Source: JALZAI01 sp038212215 (GTDB lineage: Bacteria > Actinomycetota > Actinomycetes > Mycobacteriales > Jatrophihabitantaceae). Taken from it: 57,313 nucleotides of DNA. Both the position numbers and the translations under genes were made by a program. Positions 8,606-16,963 of this stretch are shown here, one piece after another (position 1 is the first letter of the stretch; every line of letters begins with the position of its first letter). The stretch is from positions 1 through 57,313 of the forward strand of contig JBBQUT010000031.1 in NCBI GenBank assembly GCA_038212215.1, in the 5' to 3' direction. The notes beneath the pieces are model-generated. The model worked only from the letters and a program-made list of their open reading frames with translations. It did not search any database and was not told the origin of the DNA.

Positions 8606-10270
8606 TCACAGCGGGATGTTGCCGTGCTTACGCACCGGGCGATCTGCACGTTTGCTGCGCAGCATGGCCAACGCGCGGATCAGCACTCGGCGGGTGTCTG
8701 CTGGATCGATGACGTCGTCGACGAGACCGCGCTCCGCTGCGGCAAAGGGGTCGAGCAGCGCGTCGGAATACTCCTCGATGAGCTCCTCCCGCCGCCGCAG
8801 CGGATCGTCCGCAGCCGCGATCTCGCGACGGAATATGATGTCCGCGGCTCCTGCGGCTCCCATGACGGCGATCTGATTGCCCGGCCACGCCAAGGAAAGG
8901 TCGGTCCCGATCGACTTGGAGTCCATCACGATGTACGCGCCGCCAAAGGCCTTTCGAACGATCACCTGAATTCTCGGTACGGTTGCCTCGCAGTATGCGT
9001 ACAGCAGTTTGGCGCCGCGCCGGATGATTCCGTTGTGCTCCTGTTCGGTGCCCGGCAGGAAGCCGGGCACGTCGACGAGCGTCACGAGCGGAATATTGAA
9101 AGCGTCGCAGGTTCGGACGAAGCGGGCTGCCTTTTCCGAGGCGTCTATATCCAATACGCCGGCCAGCGCCATCGGCTGATTGCCGACGATGCCCACCACG
9201 TTCCCGTCCAGCCGGGCGAGGGCGCATACAATATTCTGTGCCCAGGATTCCTGCACCTCGAAGTACTCGTGGTCATCGACAATGCTTGCGATCACATCGC
9301 ACATGTTGTAAGGCGTTCGTTCGTTCAGCGGGACGAGATCGATCAGGTCATCGCAACGCCGTTCCGGGTCGTCCTCACTCCGGTACTCCGGCGGAAGTTC
9401 GGCATTGTTGGACGGCATGAAAGACAGCAGATAGCGCACGTCGGCGAAGGCGCTTTCCTCGTCCTCGCAGACGAAAGTGGCAACGCCGGTGCGCTCGCCG
9501 TGTACCGCCGCGCCGCCAAGATCCTGCTTAGTGACGTCTTCGCTGGTCACGGCGCGGATGACGTCCGGGCCGGTGATGTACATGCTCGCTGTGTCTTTCA
9601 CCATGAAGACGAAGTCGGTCAACGCGGGCGAATACACCGCTCCGCCGGCGCACGATCCGAGAATCACGCTGATCTGCGGGATGACGCCCGACGCTCGCAC
9701 GTTTCGGCGGAACACCCCACCGAACCCGGCCAGCGCGGCCACGCCTTCCTGGATCCGCGCCCCGCCGCCGTCGTTGAGCCCGATCAGCGGAACCCCTACC
9801 GACTCGGCAAGATCCATCACTGCATGGATCTTCTCGGCGAACACCTCCCCCAACGCGCCGCCGAACACGCGTGCATCGTGTGCATAGACGCAGATGGTGC
9901 GCCCGTCGATCGTCCCCCATCCGGTGACTACGCCGTCACCTGCGGGCCGTCGCGCCTCCATGCCGAGCCCCGTCGCGCGGTGGCGCGAGAACTGGTTCAG
10001 CTCGACAAAACTGTCCTCATCGAGCAGGCGCTTGAGGCGCTCGCCCGGCGAAAGCTTGCCGCTCGCGGCATGCCGAGCCCTCGCGCGTGCGTCGATCCCG
10101 TCGGCGCCCTGTGCCCTGCGCAGGCTTAGCTGTTCGACCGACTCACGCAGGCTGGTCGGCCGACTGCGCCGTAAGACCGTGGGAACTGCGCGGCCGGTGT
10201 CGACCGAATGCAACCGCGGGACTGCATTACTCGTGCCTGCGTTCGGGACCGAACGGGCAGCAAGGTTCAT
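8606..10270 (-). CDS. accD: Acyl-CoA carboxylase carboxyltransferase (beta) subunit
   Basis: 554 residues. Transfers CO2 from carboxybiotin to an acyl-CoA, giving malonyl- or methylmalonyl-CoA for fatty acid or polyketide synthesis. Two crotonase-fold halves are seen. The first has GDGVVTGWGTIDGR and the oxyanion-hole region GGGARIQEGV; the second has LVDVPGFLPGTEQEH and RKAFGGAYIVMDSK. Length and motifs match AccD/PccB of actinobacteria. The start follows CAGGAG six bases before the ATG; an in-frame ATG at 10315 lacks a site. It forms an operon with accE. Which acyl-CoA it prefers (acetyl, propionyl or longer) is not resolvable by eye. Confidence 0.93.
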   Translation of the reverse strand: MNLAARSVPNAGTSNAVPRLHSVDTGRAVPTVLRRSRPTSLRESVEQLSLRRAQGADGIDARARARHAASGKLSPGERLKRLLDEDSFVELNQFSRHRATGLGMEARRPAGDGVVTGWGTIDGRTICVYAHDARVFGGALGEVFAEKIHAVMDLAESVGVPLIGLNDGGGARIQEGVAALAGFGGVFRRNVRASGVIPQISVILGSCAGGAVYSPALTDFVFMVKDTASMYITGPDVIRAVTSEDVTKQDLGGAAVHGERTGVATFVCEDEESAFADVRYLLSFMPSNNAELPPEYRSEDDPERRCDDLIDLVPLNERTPYNMCDVIASIVDDHEYFEVQESWAQNIVCALARLDGNVVGIVGNQPMALAGVLDIDASEKAARFVRTCDAFNIPLVTLVDVPGFLPGTEQEHNGIIRRGAKLLYAYCEATVPRIQVIVRKAFGGAYIVMDSKSIGTDLSLAWPGNQIAVMGAAGAADIIFRREIAAADDPLRRREELIEEYSDALLDPFAAAERGLVDDVIDPADTRRVLIRALAMLRSKRADRPVRKHGNIPL

Positions 10271-10499
10271 GGTTTCTCCTGAGCAAATGGACGTCACGGC
10301 GCCGTACGCGTGCAACGGCTCTCATGAAGGAGGCGAGAAAAATCGAACCTGATACGCGTGCGGAGTGCAGCGGGTCAAATCGATGCGGCGTCGATCCGAC
10401 ACGTATTTCCAGAGCCGCCTGCCGCTCTTTCTTCGTGCACGGTCTTCCCCGCTCGGGGGATCGGGAGAAATGACCTGGCCAGCCGAAGGGATACGGCGG

Positions 10500-11123
10500 A
10501 TGGAGCTACGTGAATCTCGCACGCCCGCGCAATTGCTCGACGCTGCCTCGCGAGGCGATCAGGCATCGTGGAACGGGCTCGTCGAGCGCTACCTGCCGCT
10601 CGTGTATTCGGTTGCCCGCAGGTACCGCCTCAGCGACGAAGACGCCGCCGACGTGAGCCAGACGCTCTGGCTGCGCCTGGTCGAGCATCTGGGTTCGATC
10701 AAGGAGCCACGCGCCTTGCCGTCCTGGATCATCACCACGACGAAACGCGAGGCCTTGCGCACGCTCGCGGCCCGGCAACGCACGTGCCCCGTCGACGCCG
10801 TCAATGGCTTCGACACGACTCGCCCCGACGCGACGGACTCCGACGCGGAGTTGTTGAGGGCCGAACGTCACCTGGCGCTGCGCGACGGACTCGCCGAGCT
10901 CGCACCCGACGATCGTGAGCTGGTGCTGTTGTTCATCTGCGATCCGCCGCTCACTTACAGCCAGATCGCGGCACGGCTCGGTGTGCCAGTCGGCAGCATC
11001 GGGCCCACCCGCGGACGGTGCCTGGCCAAGCTGCGATCGACGTCGAGCATTCAGCAGTTGCTCCGCGCACACCGTGACAACGACGAAGGAGGCGAACACC
11101 GTGGACACCTCGTTCGGCTATGA
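10500..11123 (+). CDS. ECF-like sigma-70 factor, first of two paralogues
   Basis: 207 residues. Region 2 is clear (WNGLVERYLPLVYSVARRYRL, then DAADVSQTLWLRLVEHLG), followed by the WI segment and a linker. Region 4 has LTYSQIAARLGVPVGSIGP followed by an Arg-Lys-rich helix, the -35 recognition helix-turn-helix. There is no transmembrane segment or extra C-terminal domain. An in-frame ATG at 10470 is possible (GGGAG only two bases upstream); 10500 was chosen because AAGGG lies at better spacing and the conserved part begins there. The last 23 bp overlap the next gene in another frame, so the two are translationally coupled. It is clearly paralogous to the sigma factor at 11787-12353, sharing the WLRLV-H-G-I-EP-ALP-WI pattern. 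Confidence 0.88.
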   Translation: MELRESRTPAQLLDAASRGDQASWNGLVERYLPLVYSVARRYRLSDEDAADVSQTLWLRLVEHLGSIKEPRALPSWIITTTKREALRTLAARQRTCPVDAVNGFDTTRPDATDSDAELLRAERHLALRDGLAELAPDDRELVLLFICDPPLTYSQIAARLGVPVGSIGPTRGRCLAKLRSTSSIQQLLRAHRDNDEGGEHRGHLVRL

Positions 11124-11568
11124 CTCCTGCGAGGAGAATTTGCTGCAAGAATTGCGCGCCGCGGCAGCGGAGGTGGCGTGCGTTCCCGCGCGGTGCGCTG
11201 CCGCTGCCAAGGCGACATTTACCTGGCACGCAATCGAGGAAGAGTTGCAGACCGTCGCGCTGTGTTTCGATTCCGCTGTCGACGGTCAGGCTCTCGTTCG
11301 TTCGCCGGCGACGGTAGCGCCGCGCACCCTCTCCTTCGAGTGCGACGAGTTCGGGCTGGAGGTGGAGATTCGTCCGGACTACATCACCGGGCAATTGTTG
11401 CCACCGCACAGTGCAGTCCTTCGCCTACGCGCTGCCGACGGGTCCAGCCGCCGCGCCAGAGCCGATCTCAGCGGCTGGTTCGTGTTCGACCGGACGATGA
11501 GCGGACCGCAACGACTCGAATGCCATCTGGGTAAACGCGTGCTCGCCACCGAATGGACGATCTGGTGA
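11101..11568 (+). CDS. Uncharacterised sigma-partner protein, copy 1
   Basis: 155 residues. GTG start with AAGGAGG eight bases upstream, overlapping the end of the sigma factor gene. I do not recognise a named family. The N-terminal third is predicted helical (EENLLQELRAAAAEV) and includes two cysteines about a dozen residues later. The C-terminal two thirds alternate hydrophobic and polar residues as in a beta-sandwich, ending in the pattern G-FVFD...GPQRLECHLG...TEWTIW. The product at 12445-12906 has the same plan and a similar ending, so the two are paralogues. Its position suggests an anti-sigma factor, a protease substrate or a sensor; none is shown by the sequence. Confidence 0.75.
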   Translation: MDTSFGYDSCEENLLQELRAAAAEVACVPARCAAAAKATFTWHAIEEELQTVALCFDSAVDGQALVRSPATVAPRTLSFECDEFGLEVEIRPDYITGQLLPPHSAVLRLRAADGSSRRARADLSGWFVFDRTMSGPQRLECHLGKRVLATEWTIW

Positions 11569-11786
11569 TCAGTGCGAATGAGCTTCAGTGGTCATTTCGA
11601 CCGGTACCCGACACATGTATCTTCGCCCCCGTGCCGTCGTCTGCAAAGCATGAGCTTGTCCAGAATGCAGCCCGCCCGATTCGCGGTGAGAACGGCGTAT
11701 AGTCTGGCCGCACTTAGGCGGATGTGCCGGGATCGGTCGACATCGTGGTGACCGCGACGGTAGTTGACTCTGTACCCGGAGTGGTG

Positions 11787-12353
11787 ATGGGCGACGATCG
11801 GGGCTTGGCGGAACTCGTTGCTGGCGCAGCGCTCGGTGACCAGAGCGCTTGGGACCGGCTGGTCGACCGCTTCATCCCGCTCGTGCGCCACGTTGTGCAG
11901 TCGTTCCGGCTGGCACCCCAAGACGCCGACGACGCCTGCCAATCGGTGTGGCTGCGTCTCGTCGATCACATCGGCGACATCCGCGAGCCACTCGCCCTTC
12001 CCGGCTGGATCAGCACAACCGCGCGCAACGAATGCCTCACGCTATTGCGGAGCACGCGGCGGAGCACTCCGATCGGTGATGCGATCGATTCCGTGGCCGA
12101 ATTCGGCGTCGACTACGACCCGACGGAACAATTGCACCGCGAGGAACGCACGCAGGCACTTCTGGAGGGGCTCGCCGAGTTGCCGCGCCGCCATCACGAA
12201 CTGCTGGTACTGCTACTAACGGATCCACCCGTTTCCTACGACGAGATCGCCCATCGACTCGGCATGGCCAAAGGCAGCATCGGCCCGAGCCGGGCCCGGG
12301 CGCTGCAGCGGCTGCGCGAGACCCGGTCGATGGCCGCGCTGATCGACAGGTGA
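11787..12353 (+). CDS. ECF-like sigma-70 factor, second paralogue
   Basis: 188 residues. Region 2: WDRLVDRFIPLVRHVVQSFRL and DADDACQSVWLRLVDHIG; region 4: VSYDEIAHRLGMAKGSIGP followed by a basic helix. It aligns end to end with the sigma factor at 10500-11123 (shared WLRLV-HIG-I-EP-ALPGWI, GSIGP-R-R-L--LR), so the locus holds a duplicated sigma gene. Several starts are possible: ATG 11787, GTG 11784, 11781 or 11724; GGAG sits just before 11781. The preceding 218 bp contain no gene; TATAGT at 11698-11703 could be a -10 element, but I see no matching -35. The presence of both DNA-binding regions suggests the copy is functional. Confidence 0.87.
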   Translation: MGDDRGLAELVAGAALGDQSAWDRLVDRFIPLVRHVVQSFRLAPQDADDACQSVWLRLVDHIGDIREPLALPGWISTTARNECLTLLRSTRRSTPIGDAIDSVAEFGVDYDPTEQLHREERTQALLEGLAELPRRHHELLVLLLTDPPVSYDEIAHRLGMAKGSIGPSRARALQRLRETRSMAALIDR

Positions 12354-12358
12354 TTGCC

Positions 12359-12403
12359 ATGCGTCCCCGCCTCATGCGTCCCCGCCTCATGCGTCCCCGA
12401 ACT
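12359..12403. repeat. 15-bp tandem repeat between sigma gene and partner gene
   Basis: Two perfect copies of atgcgtccccgcctc and a third that diverges at its end. It begins six bases after the sigma factor stop and lies in the 91-bp gap before the partner gene. It is not part of a coding frame I can support. Confidence 0.9.
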
Positions 12404-12444
12404 CATGCACCCATAGCGACGCAGCCAAATCCGAAAGGTTCTCG

Positions 12445-12906
12445 ATGACGACGCCGCCGCACGACGACGACGAACTGTTCGCTGCGCTGAAGATGGCGGC
12501 GGCGAGCGTCCTCGGGCCGCCGAGCGAGCACGAGGTGCAGCTCGCACAACGGGCTCGTGATCTCGTGGCGGCAGCTGGCGTGTACGACCCCGCTGAGCTC
12601 GAATACGACTCCCTCGTGCACGCGGCACCTGCGGTACGCGCAGCCGCGGTACGCGGTGCCCGTGAACTCGTCTTCCACGCCGAGGACATCACGGTGCACG
12701 TCGAGGTGACGCCGGAGCTGTTGAGGTGTCGCGTCGAACCGGTCGAGCGGGCCACGGTGAGCCTGTCCACCGCAGGCGGCGCGCACCAGGAACTTTCCGC
12801 TGTCGGCGGGTCAGTCTTTGAGTTGCTCGATCCACCCGCCGGCATGGTGCGCCTGGAAATTCAGTCCGCCGAGATGCAGGTCGCCACCCGGTGGATCCGC
12901 CTGTAG
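12445..12906 (+). CDS. Uncharacterised sigma-partner protein, copy 2
   Basis: 153 residues. ATG with AAAGG upstream. No named family recognised. The N-terminal 45 residues are helical (DDELFAALKMAAASVLG, then an acidic-basic helix). The remainder alternates as in beta strands (ARELVFHAEDITVHVEVTP) and ends VFELLDPPAGMVRLEI followed by TRWIRL, which parallels the ending of the 155-residue protein at 11101-11568. No signal peptide or membrane segment is visible, so it is probably cytoplasmic like the sigma factors. It is followed after 45 bp by the subtilisin-like protease gene with its own ribosome-binding site. A role in binding sigma or in being cleaved is inferred only from position. Confidence 0.75.
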   Translation: MTTPPHDDDELFAALKMAAASVLGPPSEHEVQLAQRARDLVAAAGVYDPAELEYDSLVHAAPAVRAAAVRGARELVFHAEDITVHVEVTPELLRCRVEPVERATVSLSTAGGAHQELSAVGGSVFELLDPPAGMVRLEIQSAEMQVATRWIRL

Positions 12907-12951
12907 TCCACACCGAAGGCCTCCGGGCCCGGCATACGAAGGGAGCTTGTC

Positions 12952-14223
12952 ATGATCGACTACAGAGGCGCACTCTGGCATCACCCGCAGGCACCGGATG
13001 GCGTGGCCGCGTCCGATCGCGCCGATCGGGGCGTCGCGCACCGCCACGAGTTGCTCGTCGACCAGCGCGATTGGCCCGCTGTCCTGCACGCTCTGGAGGC
13101 GCTGAACCTGACCTACAGCCAGAACGGGGCGACCAGGTACGGGCTCGTGCGGATCGCGCTCGCCGACAGCTACGACCACGTCCTGTTCGAGCAAGACGTG
13201 CTGCGCGCGGTGCAAGCGAGAGTTGAGACAGGGCTACGACCTCGCCTGGGTCGCAACCGCCTCGCGGCCCACGCCCGGCTGGAATTCGACGATCTCGACG
13301 TCGACAGCACGCCCAAGGTGGTGCCGTCGCACGCGGGTTTGGTGCCGTCCGGCTTCGGGACGGCGGAACTGGCGACCGGGCAGAAGTTGGCGCCGCGCAC
13401 GATCTTCGACAGCGGCGACGGGGTACGGGTCGGCGCTGTCGACACCGCGTTCTTCCGGCACACGTATCTGGAGGGTGCCTGCCTGTACCACCCGGTCGAG
13501 CCGTCCGCGGCCTACGACGACGGGGAGGTCGGCTCAGCCGCCGGGCACGCGACCTTCGTCGCCGGTCTGATCCTGCAAATGGCACCTGGAGCGCATGTCA
13601 CGGCCGAAAATGTCGTGCCCTCGAATGGCGTCACCGACCTCGTCACCGTGCACGACGCCATCTGCAGGCTGGCCGAATCGGGCGTGCGAGTCATCAACCT
13701 TTCGCTGGGATGTGTGACCGCCGACGACGAGGCACCGTTCGTGCTCAGCCACGCGATCGAGTGGGCACTCGCCTACGCGGCGGTCGCTGGCCGCCCGGCA
13801 CCGGTGTTCGTGGCTGCCAGCGGCAACGACATCGGCGCCAAGCATTTCTGGCCGGCGGCCGACGAGCGGGTCGTGGCGGTGGCTGCAGCAACGCGGCACG
13901 AGGAGTCGTGGCGGATCGCGGAGTTCAGCGGGTGGGGAAGCTGGGTCGACGTCGCTGCACCCGGTGACAACCTCCTGAGCACCAGGGCGAACTTCGGCAA
14001 GGGCCAGCTCGATTACGACTGCTATGCCTATTGGAGCGGTACCTCGTTCGCGGCTGCTGTCATCTCCGGGCTGATCGCGTCGCACATCCGCGCGACCGGC
14101 TCTGCGCAGCTCGATCCGGCGGCAGCGCCGATGGCGGGCCTCACCACGAAACAAGCGACGCACGGCACCGATTCACGGCAGGTGCCGGTGTACGGTGCCG
14201 AGGAGGTCATCATCAAGGCTTAG
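12952..14223 (+). CDS. Cytoplasmic-type S8 family (subtilisin-like) serine protease
   Basis: 423 residues. The catalytic triad is complete: Asp164 in VGAVDTAF, His199 in AGHATFVAGLI and Ser365 in SGTSFAAAVISGL; the oxyanion Asn region AASGNDIG is also present. There is no signal peptide and no membrane segment, which is unusual for subtilases and points to action inside the cell. The first 150 residues form an extra N-terminal domain (HHPQAPDGVAASDRADRG onward) of unknown fold, perhaps an inhibitory or docking part. AGGGAG lies seven bases before the ATG. It sits between the sigma/partner pairs and the CHAT protease gene, only 9 bp from the latter, so the whole group is probably one transcript. 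Confidence 0.9.
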   Translation: MIDYRGALWHHPQAPDGVAASDRADRGVAHRHELLVDQRDWPAVLHALEALNLTYSQNGATRYGLVRIALADSYDHVLFEQDVLRAVQARVETGLRPRLGRNRLAAHARLEFDDLDVDSTPKVVPSHAGLVPSGFGTAELATGQKLAPRTIFDSGDGVRVGAVDTAFFRHTYLEGACLYHPVEPSAAYDDGEVGSAAGHATFVAGLILQMAPGAHVTAENVVPSNGVTDLVTVHDAICRLAESGVRVINLSLGCVTADDEAPFVLSHAIEWALAYAAVAGRPAPVFVAASGNDIGAKHFWPAADERVVAVAAATRHEESWRIAEFSGWGSWVDVAAPGDNLLSTRANFGKGQLDYDCYAYWSGTSFAAAVISGLIASHIRATGSAQLDPAAAPMAGLTTKQATHGTDSRQVPVYGAEEVIIKA

Positions 14224-14232
14224 CTGGGGCCC

Positions 14233-16923
14233 ATGTCGGTGCACACACTCGCGGCGCCTGCCGAGCCGGGTGGAGTTGCGCCCTCAGACCTGCTTCACAT
14301 TGCGGAAAAGGCCGTCGAGCTTGCTCAGTCGCGCCCGCAGGAGGCGCGCGCACTGGCGCTGAGCGTGCTTCGTGATGCCAAGCTGCCGAAATCCGCAGGT
14401 GCCGTGGCGGTCGCCGAGCGCGCGCTCGGGCAAATCTCGACCCTGCTCGAAGACCTCGGCTCGGCACACGAGCATCTGAGCCGGTCGATTCGCTACGCAC
14501 GAACGGCAGGTGATCGCCACGGTGAGGCCGAAGCACGCCTGAGCCGGGCATTCTGCCTCGCCCAGGAAGGGCTCTTCAAGGCTGCCTTCGTGGAGCTCGA
14601 TCGGGCGGAAACCGAGATGAGTTCCAGCGACCGCGATATGGGGCGCCTGCACAACCAGCGAGCGCTGGTGTGGTGGCTCAAGGGCGGTTACGAGCAGGCC
14701 CTGCCGCATTTCAGCCGCGCGGCCGAACGCAGCAGGCGTGCCGCGGACGAGCTCAACCTGGTCCGCGTACTGATCAACCGCGGCGTCGTGCACGGGCGCC
14801 TCGGGTCCTACGCCGCCGCGCAGCGCGACCTGCTGCACTCGGAGGAACTCGCGGCACGCCTCGAGCTACCGTTGCTGGCCGCGGTCATCGGCCAGAACCT
14901 TGGCTGGGTGGCGGCGCAGCGCGGCGACGTGCCGCTGGCGTTGCGCTGCTACGACCAGGCCGAGCGCGACTACCAGCCGCATTGCGAAGATCTCGGGACG
15001 TTGCTGCTGGATAGGTGTGACGTCCTGCTCGGCGCACGGCTGCTGAGCGAGGCGACCCAGACTGCCGAGCGGGCCCTGACCGTGTTCGGCGAGGGCGGGG
15101 TGGCGACCTCGATTCCGGAGGCGCAGCTGTACCTCGCCGAATCGACGCTGCTGGCCGAGGACGCCTCGGCGGCGCGGGCACACGCCCAGGCCGCCGTCGA
15201 CGGATTCACCCGGCAACGTCGTGCTGGGTGGACGGCGCTAGCGCGCTATGCGCTGCTGCGGGCGAGATTGCTGGACGAAAGCTTCGAGCCCGCCGAGGGA
15301 CGCCGGGCGGCGCTGCGGGTTGCTGCTGCGCTCGACGCGCGGGGCCTGCACGAGCAGGCGCTCGACGTCCGCGTCGTCGCGGCGCGGATGGCGCTGACGG
15401 CGGGCAAGGTGGCGCTCGCCAAGCGTGAGCTGGCCGCGGCATCGTCGGCCCGCAAGCGAGGCACCGTCGAGCGTCGCGCTCGCGCCTGGCACGCCGAGGC
15501 GTTACTGCGACTCGCCGGCGGCGAGCGCAACCGCGCACGCTCGGCGGTGCGCGCTGGCCTTCGCATCCTCGAAGAGCACCGCGAGATGCTCGGCGCGACG
15601 GACCTGCGCGCGGCCGCGTCGGCGCATCGTGTCGATCTTGCGCGCCTCGGTTTTCAGATGGCCATCGAGGACGGTCGAGCGGACGAGGCGCTCAGCTGGG
15701 TGGAACGCAGCCGGGCCGGCCTGGTGCGCCTACGCACCGCCCGGCCACCGCACGACGAGACACTGGCACAGCTGTTGGCGCAGCTGCGCGCAACACTTCG
15801 AGACATCGAGGTAGCAGTCCGCGCCGGGGAGAAGATCGCGGCCCTGCGAGCTCGGCAGGCGCAGCTGGAACGCAAGATTCGCGACTACTGTCGCTCGCTA
15901 CCTGCACGTGACGACGGTGGCCCGGCGCCTGCGGCCGGCGTGGCCGCGCTCGCGGAGCGGCTGGGTGATCGCGCGCTCGTCGAGTACGTCGTCCACGACA
16001 AGTCGTTGTACGCACTCGTCCTCGTCGACGGGCGGGCCGGTGTGCGGCGACTCGGGTCCGCGGCTGAGGTCGCGGCGGCGGCACGCATACTTTCGATGCT
16101 GCTGGATCGGGTGGCACGTCAACTGGGATCGCCCGCGCGGCGCCAGGACAATCTGGATCGGCTGCTGCGGCAAGCGCGCGTCATCGACGATCTCGTTTTC
16201 GCACCCCTCGCCGAAGAACTCGGCGGACGTGAGCTGGTCGTTGTGCCGACCGGGCCGATCACCTCCGTCCCATGGTCGGCTCTGCCGTCGTGCGGTGGAC
16301 GGCCGGTGAGCATCGCACCGTCGGCCACGGTGTGGCACGAGGCCGGCGCGGCGCAAGCGCCGGTGAGCGCAACGACCGCCCTGGTCAGTGGGCCCGGCCT
16401 GCCCGAAGCCGAACCCGAGGTCCGCCGGCTCGCCGCGCTGTACCCGCACGCGCAGCTGCTCACCGGTGCTGACGCAAGCGTCGCTCGCACACTCAGCGCG
16501 ATCAACGGCGCCGCGTTCGTACACATCGCGGCGCACGGCAACTTCCGTGCCGACAACCCGCTCTTCTCGGCACTCTGGCTGGCCGACGGGCCGCTGACTG
16601 TGTACGACCTCGAGGGCACCGCAGTAGCGCCACGCAACGTCGTACTAGCCGCGTGCGATTCGGCCCGGCACACGACCCATCCCGGCGACGACCTGTTGGG
16701 TCTGGGTGCCGCGTTCCTGTCGCTGGGCACCCAGGTGCTCATAGCCTCACTCGTCAGCCTTCCGGACGGGCAATCCACCGAGCTCATGATTGATCTGCAC
16801 ACCCGGCTGCGTGCGGGGCAACACCCGGCGACCGCCCTCGCAGCAACCCAGCAACGGGCATCGACCGGCGACCCAGAGACCTTCGCCGCAGCCGCCGGCC
16901 TGGTGTGTTTCGGGGCCGGCTGA
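14233..16923 (+). CDS. TPR-CHAT protein, caspase-like protease
   Basis: 896 residues. Residues about 10-450 are a series of helical TPR-like repeats (for example AHEHLSRSIRYARTAGDRHG and YEQALPHFSRAAERSRRAAD), a scaffold for binding partners. After a coiled-coil-like Arg/Glu-rich segment, residues about 570-896 form a CHAT domain (caspase HetF associated with TPRs). The catalytic dyad is intact: His768 in HIAAHGNF and Cys808 in VVLAACDSA, with the typical HPGDDLLGLGAAFLSLG following. Characterised CHAT proteins are cysteine proteases, for example Csx29 of type III-E CRISPR, which cleaves Csx30 and frees a sigma factor. No signal peptide is present. It is the last gene of the sigma-protease group; the ribosome-binding site is weak, consistent with coupling to the upstream gene. 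Confidence 0.9.
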   Translation: MSVHTLAAPAEPGGVAPSDLLHIAEKAVELAQSRPQEARALALSVLRDAKLPKSAGAVAVAERALGQISTLLEDLGSAHEHLSRSIRYARTAGDRHGEAEARLSRAFCLAQEGLFKAAFVELDRAETEMSSSDRDMGRLHNQRALVWWLKGGYEQALPHFSRAAERSRRAADELNLVRVLINRGVVHGRLGSYAAAQRDLLHSEELAARLELPLLAAVIGQNLGWVAAQRGDVPLALRCYDQAERDYQPHCEDLGTLLLDRCDVLLGARLLSEATQTAERALTVFGEGGVATSIPEAQLYLAESTLLAEDASAARAHAQAAVDGFTRQRRAGWTALARYALLRARLLDESFEPAEGRRAALRVAAALDARGLHEQALDVRVVAARMALTAGKVALAKRELAAASSARKRGTVERRARAWHAEALLRLAGGERNRARSAVRAGLRILEEHREMLGATDLRAAASAHRVDLARLGFQMAIEDGRADEALSWVERSRAGLVRLRTARPPHDETLAQLLAQLRATLRDIEVAVRAGEKIAALRARQAQLERKIRDYCRSLPARDDGGPAPAAGVAALAERLGDRALVEYVVHDKSLYALVLVDGRAGVRRLGSAAEVAAAARILSMLLDRVARQLGSPARRQDNLDRLLRQARVIDDLVFAPLAEELGGRELVVVPTGPITSVPWSALPSCGGRPVSIAPSATVWHEAGAAQAPVSATTALVSGPGLPEAEPEVRRLAALYPHAQLLTGADASVARTLSAINGAAFVHIAAHGNFRADNPLFSALWLADGPLTVYDLEGTAVAPRNVVLAACDSARHTTHPGDDLLGLGAAFLSLGTQVLIASLVSLPDGQSTELMIDLHTRLRAGQHPATALAATQQRASTGDPETFAAAAGLVCFGAG

Positions 16924-16963
16924 CCGGTGTCCGGGCCGCCGGTCCGGCGCCCGCGCGGTCGAG

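Noticed and set aside
8594..10129. 511-residue open frame on the + strand opposite accD
   Set aside because: It is the complementary frame of a highly conserved gene; high GC keeps such frames open. The minus-strand protein is a clear AccD and the + frame has no recognisable motif.
11698..11703. TATAGT as promoter of the second sigma gene
   Set aside because: No -35 element at 16-19 bp; too weak to list as a feature.
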